Shown piece after piece: positions 25,166 through 33,200 of a stretch of 33,539 nt of DNA (its first letter is position 1; every line of letters starts with the position of its first letter). The notes under the pieces are model-generated. The model worked only from the letters and a program-made list of their open reading frames with translations, had not been told where the DNA came from and ran no database searches. The DNA comes from Bacteroidota bacterium (lineage in GTDB: Bacteria; Bacteroidota; Bacteroidia; UBA8524). The translations under genes and the position numbers were made by a program. Location of the stretch: contig WGMZ01000043.1 in NCBI GenBank assembly GCA_016124735.1, forward strand, positions 1 to 33,539, in the 5' to 3' direction.

Positions 25166-26153
25166 CCGGGCGAAGGAAATAATTCCCCACCTGAGGAAAT
25201 ACAACCAGGTGGATATCCTGATAAGCGGCACCCAGGCAGAAGTGCAATTGCATTGGGAAATAAAATACCGATACCATGGCTTTGGTTTTGTTTTTGGCAA
25301 AAATGGAGGTGTGGACATTTGGAGTACCTGGAAAAATCTCCGAACCTTCGAATTGATAAAGGATATTGTGCAACTCAACCTGGATGAATATGATCTGATA
25401 ATAAGCGACTTCGAACCCATCAGTGCATGGTCTGCCAAACTCCACGGGAAACCCTGTTTAGGACTCAGCCATCAGGCATCATTACTCAACCCACATGTGC
25501 CCATTGCAACGCATAAACCATTTTGGATGGATTTCTTCCTCCGCAATTATGCCCCGTCTACAGATCAAATTGGGTTTCATTTCAATTCGTATGATCGCGG
25601 TATATTCCCACCCGTTATCCGAAAGGAAATTAGGGAGGCAACTCCAATCAATGAAGGACATATTACGGTTTACCTTCCCGCCTACCATGACGAAGTGCTC
25701 CTGCCCCTATTCCTCAATATTCCCGATGTCGAATGGCAGGTCTTTTGTAAAAGCCGCAGGCATATTGAGACGCATCGCAATGTGCAGCTGAGGCCTGTTG
25801 ATGGAGATGATTTCACGAAAAGCCTGGTAAGCTGCGGTGGAATTCTGTGCGGGGCCGGTTTTGAAACTCCTGCAGAGGCTATGTACCTGGGGAAAAAAGT
25901 ATTTGTGGTCCCGATGTTCAATCAATATGAACAAAGGTGCAACGCCGTAGCGGCTCACGCCATCGGGTGCTCGCTGGCTTCACAGATTGAAAGCAGCTTC
26001 ACTTATAAACTGAGAAGCTGGATTGAATACGGCAAACCCGTAGTGAATAAGCAGGAAGATCCTATACCTGCATTAATGAAGTTGATTGACAAGTATGGGC
26101 ATAAACCGGAGGAAAACAGTCAAGGCAACTGGATTGCCGAATTAACGCTGTAA
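25119..26153 (+). CDS. MurG-like GT-B glycosyltransferase
   Basis: The ATG at 25119 gives 344 residues starting MKILYGIQGTGNGHISRAKEI, a typical GT-B N-terminal glycine loop. The C-terminal domain has CGGILCGAGFETPAEAMYLGKKVFVVPMFNQYEQRCNA, the donor-binding region of MurG and glucuronosyltransferase-type enzymes. It resembles the small family once named after an archaeal hypothetical protein (TIGR00661). The acceptor is unknown; pairing with an LpxH-like gene suggests glycolipid or lipid A-linked work. Upstream open codons are antisense-free but lie inside the phosphoesterase gene and lack homology. Confidence 0.83.
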   Translation: MKILYGIQGTGNGHISRAKEIIPHLRKYNQVDILISGTQAEVQLHWEIKYRYHGFGFVFGKNGGVDIWSTWKNLRTFELIKDIVQLNLDEYDLIISDFEPISAWSAKLHGKPCLGLSHQASLLNPHVPIATHKPFWMDFFLRNYAPSTDQIGFHFNSYDRGIFPPVIRKEIREATPINEGHITVYLPAYHDEVLLPLFLNIPDVEWQVFCKSRRHIETHRNVQLRPVDGDDFTKSLVSCGGILCGAGFETPAEAMYLGKKVFVVPMFNQYEQRCNAVAAHAIGCSLASQIESSFTYKLRSWIEYGKPVVNKQEDPIPALMKLIDKYGHKPEENSQGNWIAELTL

Positions 26154-26185
26154 GGTATTACAGAACAGAATATTTTCATAAAGTG

Positions 26186-26215
26186 TTGGATAAAGGAAAC
26201 AACCCAATATATTTG
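26186..26215 (+). promoter_or_regulatory. promoter of the LytTR regulator gene (TTG-N19-TATATTTG)
   Basis: A -33 TTG at 26186-26188 and a perfect -7 element at 26208-26215 are separated by 19 bases, the best promoter in the window together with the TPR operon promoter. Transcription should start near 26220, inside or next to the palindrome at 26215-26224. Confidence 0.7.
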
Positions 26216-26224
26216 CGTTAACGC
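26215..26224. promoter_or_regulatory. perfect 10-bp palindrome GCGTTAACGC at the predicted transcription start
   Basis: The palindrome shares its first G with the last base of the -7 element and covers the predicted +1. A protein bound here would block initiation, so it is a candidate operator for control of the LytTR gene. A 10-bp palindrome can also arise by chance. Confidence 0.35.
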
Positions 26225-26241
26225 GTAAAACCTTTTTAGTA

Positions 26242-26976
26242 TTGGCTTTTAGTACCATTATCGTAGAAGACTCGGACATTTATCGGAAGGTTCTGGAGGA
26301 AATTGTTCGTAGCAATAAAGATCTGGATCTTATTGCCAGCACAGGTGATTTTGAGGAAGCCAAAGTTATCCTTGAAACCATGATTCCGGATTTGATATTG
26401 CTCGATATTGAAATTGGATCCATGACTTCTTTCGATCTGATACCCTTTATCAATCCACAATGCAGGATTGTATTCGTTACTTCCCACCCGGATTATGCAG
26501 TAAAGGCTTTTGAAATCAGTGCGGTTGACTATTTGGTCAAACCTGTTACCATGGAACGGCTGAATCAGGCCATTAACCGATTTAAAATCACCTTAGAAGG
26601 AGGGAATAAGGACGCTGGCGTTTCTGAGGAAAAATTCAGCATGGACCAGCGCGTGATGGTAGCAGATGATGACCGGTATACTTTAATAGAGGTTGCCCGG
26701 ATTATGTATATAGAAGCTTTAGGCAATTACGTTCAATTATTCACCGGTCCCGAGACACGCCTCGTAACTTATGGTTCCATCAAAAACTGGGTAAACCGTT
26801 TGCCGGCCAAACATTTTTTTCAGATACACCGGTCGACCATCATCAATCTTGAATTTTTGGAGCGCATAGAAAAATACACCAACGATACCGGACGTGCTTA
26901 TTTAAAAGGCAAAACAGAGCCACTTGAGATCAGCCGGAATTACTTCAGTTTGATGAAAAAAACGTTTAAGGTATAG
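26242..26976 (+). CDS. LytTR-family response regulator
   Basis: The product is 244 residues. The receiver domain (1-120) has the acidic pair E9-D10, the phosphoacceptor D55 in LILLDIEIG, T80 and K100 in VDYLVKPV. The LytTR DNA-binding domain (about 145-244) has IMYIEALGNYVQLFT and FFQIHRSTIINLEFLERI. The start is TTG, the only usable start in this frame before the first strand; a TAA lies 51 bases upstream. No histidine kinase is adjacent, so the partner is elsewhere. It sits directly upstream of three large surface-protein genes, and a match to the LytTR site consensus lies just after its stop codon. Confidence 0.93.
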   Translation: MAFSTIIVEDSDIYRKVLEEIVRSNKDLDLIASTGDFEEAKVILETMIPDLILLDIEIGSMTSFDLIPFINPQCRIVFVTSHPDYAVKAFEISAVDYLVKPVTMERLNQAINRFKITLEGGNKDAGVSEEKFSMDQRVMVADDDRYTLIEVARIMYIEALGNYVQLFTGPETRLVTYGSIKNWVNRLPAKHFFQIHRSTIINLEFLERIEKYTNDTGRAYLKGKTEPLEISRNYFSLMKKTFKV

Positions 26977-26993
26977 CGCTTCAAAATATTCCC

Positions 26994-27023
26994 ACCGTCA
27001 ATCTGGCGTTTTCCACCGTTTAT
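26994..27023 (+). promoter_or_regulatory. probable LytTR binding site: 9-bp direct repeat at 21-bp spacing
   Basis: ACCGTCAAT (26994-27002) and ACCGTTTAT (27015-27023) start exactly 21 bp apart, two DNA turns. Both lie in longer copies beginning CCACCGT. Against the LytTR consensus [TA][AC][CA]GTTN[AG][TG], the second half-site matches at 9 of 9 positions and the first at 8 of 9. The pair sits 75-104 bases upstream of the ATG of the first surface gene. A third, weaker copy (AACGTTTAA, 26961-26969) lies in the end of the regulator gene. Confidence 0.55.
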
Positions 27024-27097
27024 ATAATGGAACCGCTGCCTAAATAATTCTCACGAGAACTACGCACCAACAAAAGTAATTTCGACCATCCTTAAAA

Positions 27098-30000
27098 ATG
27101 GACGAAATGAAAAGAATACTTCATGCATTCGTAATTTTCACTGGCACCTTGATGTCGTTTATGAACTCAGCCCAGGCTCAGAGTTTTCAGCTCGACGTAA
27201 GACATCAGGAGTACAGTGGCGACACCATGTTTTTCGACATATATATGAGTCGGGTGGGTGGTAGTTCTGATTACCACCTGGGAAATGCCGATTTTGTGCT
27301 TTCTTTTAACAGTACAAATTTCAGCAGTCCAAGCACGGATTTTGTCGCAAGCTCAGATTCTCTTTTTGCCAGCAACGGTTCCACTTCTGCTTACAGTTCT
27401 AATATAGTATCGTCCATTTCCAGTGGCAATATTATCATCAACCTGCAACAACCCACCTTCAGCAATCAAACTGATTTCAACAATAATATTGCAGTGATAA
27501 GCACTAGCGCCACCAAATTAGGAACCTTTTGGGTAAATGGATTAACAGACGCGACTCAATCACCAACGTTGACTTGGGTTACCAACGGAAATCCCAAGAC
27601 CCTGGTTTATACATTGAATGCCAGCTCTCCCTGGAAATCGAACAAGATTCCGAATGGAAGCATGATATTCAACGACCCTACGCCAACCACAGCGCCCGGC
27701 ACACAGCTTACCGCACTTAATGTGAGCAGTAAAACCGATACCAGCATGACCCTTGCCTGGACCAGCGGTTCGGGCGACTACACCCTGATTCTTGCCAAAC
27801 AAGGCTCAGCAGTGAGCACGGACTTGCCGGCAGATGGAATTCAATACAGTGCTGGAGATTTTGCAAGCGGATCTGAAATCAAAAGCACCGGAGTTTATGT
27901 GGTGTACAACGGACCATCATCTACCGCTTCTACTACGATCCAGGGACTTACTGCCAATACAGTATATTACTTCTCCGCATTAACCTATTCCGGATCGGAA
28001 GGTTACAGCGAAAATTACAGAGTCGACAGCGTGGCAACGGTAAGCGATACCACCAATGCCACCGAACCTAATACTTCTGCAACCGCCCTGCAATTCACCG
28101 CGTTTAGCACGACAAGCCTCAGTCTGAGTTGGACCAATGGCGACGGCGCCAACCGCATTGTAGTGGCAAAAGAGGGAAGTGCCGTAGACGTTGATCCGAG
28201 CGATGCCAATGCCTATACCGCCAATGCAGATTTCACTGCGGGAGCGAATCTGGGTTCTGGAAATATCGTGGTGTACGACGGCTCAGGCAGCTCCTTAACC
28301 GTGACCAACCTGAATCCCGACAGCAACTATTACTTCGCTGTTTATGAATACAATGGTTCCTATGGAACCAGAAACTACAGAGTGGATACTCCGGCTACCG
28401 GCCACAGATACACACTTGCCAGCGAACCAACGGCCATTGCGAGCAACGCCAGTTTCTCAAATGTCACCACTACATCCATGACCTTCAGTTTTAATGGAGG
28501 AAATGGTGCGAAGCGACTCATCCTGATCAAATCAGCGTCAGCCGTAGACAGCATTCCGAGAGATGGAGAAGAATTTACTGCGAACACCGTTTATGGCAGC
28601 GGGGACGTATTCCAAACAGGCAACTATGTGATATACGCATCCGACTCGAATAATGTGACGGTAACAGGATTGAGCTCCGGCACGGTGTATCACTATAGTG
28701 TTATTGAATACAACGGAACCGGTGAGGCAGCAAATTACCTGACCTCAACGACCCTTACCGCTTCTCAGACCACCTTGTCTGATGAGCCAACAGCCGCGTC
28801 GACCAACTTTGCCTTTACGGCATGGGATACCACCGAACTTTCCTTCAACTGGATCTCATCCGGAGCAGGTACCGGTTCAAACCGCATCGTGGTGGCACGT
28901 GAGGCTTCTGCAGTCGACTTTGTTCCAACGGATCAAAATTCATACACTGCAAATTCAACTTTTGGTTCCGGCACCGGACTAGGTACCAGCAGCGATAACT
29001 ACGTGATTTATAACGGAACGGATACGACTGCCTCTGTGAGCGGACTGAGCATCGGTACTCTGTATTATTTCGCTGTATACGAATACAATGGATCAAGCGG
29101 ATCTGAAAATTACTATTCTACTCCGTTGACGGGCAACAGATATACAGATACGGCTTCACCAAGCTCTCCTGCTGCATCAGCCAGCTTCTCTAATATTACG
29201 ACAAGCTCCATGCAGTTCGATTTCACTTCCGGAAATGGTGGACGTAGATTGATTCTTGTTAGACCTGGCAGCGCGGTGAATGGAAGCCCATCCGATGGTT
29301 ACGCCTACAACGCAAGTTCAACTCTTGCATCCGGAGACACGATCGGAACCGATAACTATGTAGTTTACGATGGTACAGGAACCAGTGTAACCGTAAGTGG
29401 ACTGACAGCCAATACAACCTATTACTTCGAAGTATTTGAATACAACCAGGCCAATTCGAACAGTGAATCGAACAACTACCTGCCTACACCAAGCCTCACT
29501 GCAAGCCATATCACCTTGCAATCAGCTCCGGTCAATCAGGTTAGCGGACTTACTGTTACCTCGCGCACTACCAGCACCATCGATCTGAGCTGGACCAGCG
29601 CAGGTAGTGACTCGGTATTGATTGTGGCAACCAGTGTAGACTCTGTTGCCAACAGCGAACTACCGGTGAGTGGTACCATATACCAATACGACTCCAATTA
29701 TGCTGCGGGCTTTGCCGCCTTGGGCAATGGATATGTGGTGTACAAAGGAACCGGCACAACGGCTACCGTGAGAAACCTCGGACAGGATACCATGTGGCAT
29801 TTTGCTGCCTTTGCTTATGCCGGTGGAAACGGATCTCAGGCCTATAATACCAGCTTCGAAGACAATACGGATTCGGCCAATACGAAGTTCCAACTGGATA
29901 TAACGGTAATGCTCGAAGGACCGATGATCTATCAAACCATGGATACATCACTGAACGTGAGTGGCTATGTACCGACGTCGCAACCTTATGCCATGGCACC

Positions 30001-30553
30001 CTATTATTATGGTGGTACTGAAACTGCCACTTTGAATGACAGCGTTGTGGATTGGGTACTGGTAGAAGTAAGAAAATCGGCCACCGTTGGCGCAGCCGAC
30101 AGCAGCACCCGGGTTACTCGCATGGCGGCATTGCTCCTGTTTAATGGATCGGTGGTTGCAACAGATGGACATTCTCCATTGACCATTGACATTGATTCTG
30201 CATTGTATGGTAATACCTTCGTGGTGGTATATCACCGAAACCACATACCGGTATTGACCGCAACCCAGGCAACACTTGCTGCCGGCGGCTATAGTTTCGA
30301 CTTCACAAGCGGCACTTCGCAAGCCAATGGAACCAGTGCCATGACCACCGTGAATGGAGTGGCGGCTATGTGGGGCGGTAATGCACATCCAAGTTCCAAT
30401 TCAATTGGAGCCAACGATCGCAATGCCGGTTGGGATGATCGGAATAGCAGCGGATACAAAAGCAGCGACGTGAACCTGGATGGATATGTTGATGCTGCCG
30501 ACCGTTCGTTGATCTACAACAACACCGGTCAGGACAGACAGATTAACAACTAA
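27098..30553 (+). CDS. large secreted protein: cohesin-like module, six FnIII repeats, C-terminal module with dockerin-like loop
   Basis: The product is 1151 residues. A signal peptide ends near SAQAQS; an ATG three codons in is an alternative start. Residues about 30-190 form a cohesin-like module (FDIYMSR...LGNADFVLSFN, ending LGTFWVNG). Six fibronectin-III-like repeats of 118-124 residues span about 202-929. A module of about 190 residues follows (VMLEGPM, MDTSLN, VDWVLVEVR, VVYHRNHIPV, YSFDFTSGT). The end is a calcium-loop-like DVNLDGYVDAAD (D1124, N1126, D1128, D1132, D1135); the paired first loop looks degenerate. There is no T9SS C-terminal domain. A surface adhesin or structural role is likely. 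It is the first of three tandem related genes behind a LytTR regulator and is followed by a strong terminator. TAATTTCG at 27077-27084 is a one-mismatch -7 element. Confidence 0.85.
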   Translation: MDEMKRILHAFVIFTGTLMSFMNSAQAQSFQLDVRHQEYSGDTMFFDIYMSRVGGSSDYHLGNADFVLSFNSTNFSSPSTDFVASSDSLFASNGSTSAYSSNIVSSISSGNIIINLQQPTFSNQTDFNNNIAVISTSATKLGTFWVNGLTDATQSPTLTWVTNGNPKTLVYTLNASSPWKSNKIPNGSMIFNDPTPTTAPGTQLTALNVSSKTDTSMTLAWTSGSGDYTLILAKQGSAVSTDLPADGIQYSAGDFASGSEIKSTGVYVVYNGPSSTASTTIQGLTANTVYYFSALTYSGSEGYSENYRVDSVATVSDTTNATEPNTSATALQFTAFSTTSLSLSWTNGDGANRIVVAKEGSAVDVDPSDANAYTANADFTAGANLGSGNIVVYDGSGSSLTVTNLNPDSNYYFAVYEYNGSYGTRNYRVDTPATGHRYTLASEPTAIASNASFSNVTTTSMTFSFNGGNGAKRLILIKSASAVDSIPRDGEEFTANTVYGSGDVFQTGNYVIYASDSNNVTVTGLSSGTVYHYSVIEYNGTGEAANYLTSTTLTASQTTLSDEPTAASTNFAFTAWDTTELSFNWISSGAGTGSNRIVVAREASAVDFVPTDQNSYTANSTFGSGTGLGTSSDNYVIYNGTDTTASVSGLSIGTLYYFAVYEYNGSSGSENYYSTPLTGNRYTDTASPSSPAASASFSNITTSSMQFDFTSGNGGRRLILVRPGSAVNGSPSDGYAYNASSTLASGDTIGTDNYVVYDGTGTSVTVSGLTANTTYYFEVFEYNQANSNSESNNYLPTPSLTASHITLQSAPVNQVSGLTVTSRTTSTIDLSWTSAGSDSVLIVATSVDSVANSELPVSGTIYQYDSNYAAGFAALGNGYVVYKGTGTTATVRNLGQDTMWHFAAFAYAGGNGSQAYNTSFEDNTDSANTKFQLDITVMLEGPMIYQTMDTSLNVSGYVPTSQPYAMAPYYYGGTETATLNDSVVDWVLVEVRKSATVGAADSSTRVTRMAALLLFNGSVVATDGHSPLTIDIDSALYGNTFVVVYHRNHIPVLTATQATLAAGGYSFDFTSGTSQANGTSAMTTVNGVAAMWGGNAHPSSNSIGANDRNAGWDDRNSSGYKSSDVNLDGYVDAADRSLIYNNTGQDRQINN
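27701..29884 (+). repeat. six tandem FnIII-like domain repeats inside the surface protein gene
   Basis: Repeat starts are at 27701, 28070, 28430, 28790, 29162 and 29531. Repeats 2 and 4 share NRIVVA..(G/A)SAVD and the ending TG.RYT, while repeats 3 and 5 share ASFSN.TT.SM.F.F..GNG..RLIL and an NYL.T..LTAS ending. This alternation shows that a two-domain unit (2+3) was duplicated to give 4+5. Repeats 1 and 6 are more divergent. Confidence 0.8.
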
Positions 30554-30576
30554 GTATTTTCTTCAAAAAAAGAGAA

Positions 30577-30607
30577 AGAGGCACTTTTGTAAGTGCCTCT
30601 TTTTTTT
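30577..30607 (+). terminator. strong Rho-independent terminator after the first surface gene
   Basis: AGAGGCACTT (30577-30586) and AAGTGCCTCT (30591-30600) form a perfect 10-bp stem with a TTGT loop, followed by seven T residues and preceded by A residues that could extend the stem. It starts 23 bases after the stop codon, so the next gene is probably transcribed from its own promoter. The remaining bases to 30725 show no further recognisable element. Confidence 0.9.
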
Positions 30608-30725
30608 GAGCATAAGCTGAATTATCCCCACCAGCCACACGTCCTAACTGCCATTAAAATAATAGGACTACCTCTGGAATAATACCCCTTCAATAGCTAC
30701 AATCTTTATAAGAATTTTGAGATTG

Positions 30726-32351
30726 ATGTATCAGCGATACGCGAGTTTTGGTGTTTGGTTTATGTTTCTTCTGCAGGCAGTTTTTGCAGTGGATGCAGAT
30801 GTACTTGTGCGCAATCAGCATATAAGTAATGACACCTTCTTTTTTGATATTTACCTTCAGGCACAAGGGAGCACCAATATTTTCCTAGGTAATTCTGACT
30901 TCGCCCTCGATTACAACGAATCGATTTTTACGAATCAAGGCTTTTATTACCAGGCCGGCAGCACCATCCTGGAGAACAGCTCCGGCGCCGCCACTGCATT
31001 TTACGACACGAATATTTCTACCAAGTTGGAAAGCACCGGCATCAATGCAAACAAACTGATGATTATTGTTCAGATGCCGGTTTATTCGAATTCGAGCAAT
31101 TTTCAGGCACGCATTGCACGCATTGATTCCCGACCATTGACCCATAAACTGGGTACTTTCTTTATAACAGGAATAACCACGGCCAATACGAATCCATCCC
31201 TAAGTTGGATTATCAGCGGAAAAGGTCTCGTTACCCTGGTTACCGGCCGCGACAGTGCTGCCATGACTGCCTATGACGTGAATAGCAATTCCGTAAATCC
31301 GGCAGTCGGAGCACAGCCCACCGTGCAGGCAAGTGCATTACAGGTGAGTTCCGCTACGAGCAGTAGTTTGACACTCAGCTGGACCCGTGGAAACGGGGAT
31401 TCCTGTATTCTTCTGATGCGTCAGGGAGTTGCCGTGAGCGCCTTCCCCGAAAACGGACTTTTCTACACAGCCGACACCGTTTTTGGTAATGGATCGGCCA
31501 TTGGAGCCACCAGCAATTATGTGGTGTACAATGGAAGCGGCAACCAGGTGACTATATCCGGACTCAGCAACAGTACTTCCTACCAGTTTGCCTTGATGGA
31601 ATACTCAGGAGGTAATGGTTGGAATGAAAATTATCTGAGCACCAACCCGGATACGGTAACGGGAACGACGGGCGGTGCATATATCACGGTCAATGTAACT
31701 GTATTTCTAGCAGGTCCTTATAAAACAGCATTCGGTACAATGGATACAAGCCTGAATGCAAACGGATACCTTCCTTTGTCGCAACCATATTCGGGAAATA
31801 TGACTGGTTGGAAATATAATGGACAAGAATCCGTGTCAAGTATTCCAAATGCCAATATTGTAGATTGGGTTATCGTAGAATTAAGAACAGGCACCTCTGC
31901 AGCTGATACACTTTCATCCAACTCAAAAAGAGCCGGGTTTTTACTTAAAGATGGCAGTATAGTAGATACAAACGGAATTGATCCATTAAGATTTTACAAC
32001 GTATCCGCTGGATATTATTATGTCGTGATTCGCCATAGAAATCATTTAGCCATCATGTCATCATCTCCAATATCTATAAGTCAAAATACAAGCAATTATA
32101 ATTTCAGTTCGGGAACGAGCACTGCATACGGAAACAATTCTTTGACTTCAAAAAATGGAGTATACTGTATGATATCCTGCGATTTTGATGGAAACGGAGG
32201 AATAAACGCTCTCGACTATAATTACTGGAAATCACAAAACGGAAATACTAATTACAATTCTGCCGACGCAGATATGAATGGCGGTATAAACGCCAATGAC
32301 TACAACGCCTGGAAGGCAAATAACGGAGGTTCTACAAATGTACCAAACTAA
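30726..32351 (+). CDS. secreted protein: cohesin-like module, one FnIII repeat, C-terminal module with two dockerin-like loops
   Basis: From the ATG at 30726 the product is 541 residues; a TTG three codons earlier is less likely. A signal peptide ends near VFAVDA. A cohesin-like module (about 25-195) is followed by one FnIII domain (about 200-318) close to repeat 1 of the upstream protein. A C-terminal module from about residue 319 (VFLAGPY, MDTSLNANGYLP, VDWVIVELR, VVIRHRNHLAI) comes next. The end has two calcium-loop-like motifs 28 residues apart, DFDGNGGINALD (486-497) and DADMNGGINAND (514-525), the layout of a dockerin. There is no T9SS C-terminal domain. The gene is a short paralogue of its upstream neighbour. 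From 31680 on, GC content drops sharply, unlike the matching module upstream. Confidence 0.83.
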   Translation: MYQRYASFGVWFMFLLQAVFAVDADVLVRNQHISNDTFFFDIYLQAQGSTNIFLGNSDFALDYNESIFTNQGFYYQAGSTILENSSGAATAFYDTNISTKLESTGINANKLMIIVQMPVYSNSSNFQARIARIDSRPLTHKLGTFFITGITTANTNPSLSWIISGKGLVTLVTGRDSAAMTAYDVNSNSVNPAVGAQPTVQASALQVSSATSSSLTLSWTRGNGDSCILLMRQGVAVSAFPENGLFYTADTVFGNGSAIGATSNYVVYNGSGNQVTISGLSNSTSYQFALMEYSGGNGWNENYLSTNPDTVTGTTGGAYITVNVTVFLAGPYKTAFGTMDTSLNANGYLPLSQPYSGNMTGWKYNGQESVSSIPNANIVDWVIVELRTGTSAADTLSSNSKRAGFLLKDGSIVDTNGIDPLRFYNVSAGYYYVVIRHRNHLAIMSSSPISISQNTSNYNFSSGTSTAYGNNSLTSKNGVYCMISCDFDGNGGINALDYNYWKSQNGNTNYNSADADMNGGINANDYNAWKANNGGSTNVPN

Positions 32352-33200
32352 TGCCCCTATGAAAGCGAAACTACTTACAAGTGTAATTTTAATACTATCA
32401 GTTCTTTCAAGCAGCGCTACGGATTTAAATCTGCGGCTGACCAAAATTCGGGATGACGGAACTACGTATTTATGCCGTCTCGAAATCAATGCTTCCTCTG
32501 CCGCGAACCTGGGAGTTTCCAATTTCGTAGTCACTTTTGACAATACTGCATTGTCATTTCCAACGCCCTTGGATACTGCCTACTACGACACCTATAACTA
32601 TTACAACCCCCCATACTATGACAACTCCAATCCAATTAATGTAAGTAATGCAGCAAGTGGAGTATTAGTCATCAATATTGTTTCCTCATTCAATGGGCTT
32701 ACTACTGCAATAGGCACTGGTTCAACTTGGACCCCCGTTTTGGATCTTGAATTTGACTACGTGAACACCAATGTTAATCCAAATCTTGGATTTAATCCAA
32801 ATCACGTAAATTGGGTATTGCAAGAAGATAATGGCTCAAGTTATGTTTCTATGGGAACCGGCACTACAACCGGAATTACGGACCCTTTGAATGTTAACTG
32901 GGTAGGGACAACTTCCGATTGGTCAACCGCTAGCAATTGGACGCCTAGCACAAATGTTCCTGGTGCCAACTCAAATATTACAATTCCTAGTTCTCCAACA
33001 GGAGGAAACTTTCCTTCATTATCCACTTCTACCAGTATAGGAGATATCACTCTTTCAAGCAGTTCAACATTAAGCCTAAATGGTCAAACGGCAACATTTT
33101 CAGGAAGCATTTCAGGCACAGGTGTCATTATTGGCTCAACTACTTCCTCTATAATAATGAATGGTTCTGATGCAAACACCCTATCTCTGGACCAAACAAC
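31680..33200. other. low-GC block starting at a protein domain boundary
   Basis: Hand counts give 52% GC for 31321-31680 and 38% for 31681-32040, with lines as low as 28% (32041-32100) and 37-38% at 32641-32700 and 33121-33180. GC is 52-55% again at 33241-33360. The left edge falls at the junction between the FnIII domain and the C-terminal module of the second surface protein; the right edge lies inside the third gene and is approximate. Confidence 0.6.

Noticed and set aside
27023-27028. TATAAT hexamer resembling a sigma-70 -10 box
   Set aside because: Bacteroidota primary sigma factors use TAnnTTTG, and there is no matching -35 element.
27048-27059. Inverted repeat TTCTC-AC-GAGAA upstream of the first surface gene
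   Set aside because: Arms are only 5 bp and the LytTR family binds direct repeats; it is kept as a note without a functional claim.
29948-30388. 146-codon minus-strand open frame
   Set aside because: It is antisense to the C-terminal module of the first surface protein and has a His/Cys/Arg-rich composition typical of a shadow frame.
30643-30651. Single LytTR-like half-site upstream of the second surface gene
   Set aside because: CCTAACTGC matches the reverse consensus at 8 of 9 positions, but no partner half-site exists at 21-22 bp, so it may be chance.
27098-32351. Cellulosome-type degradation locus
   Set aside because: Cohesin-like and dockerin-like parts are present, but no glycoside hydrolase, carbohydrate esterase or SusC/SusD pair is in the window, so a cellulose-degrading complex is not supported.
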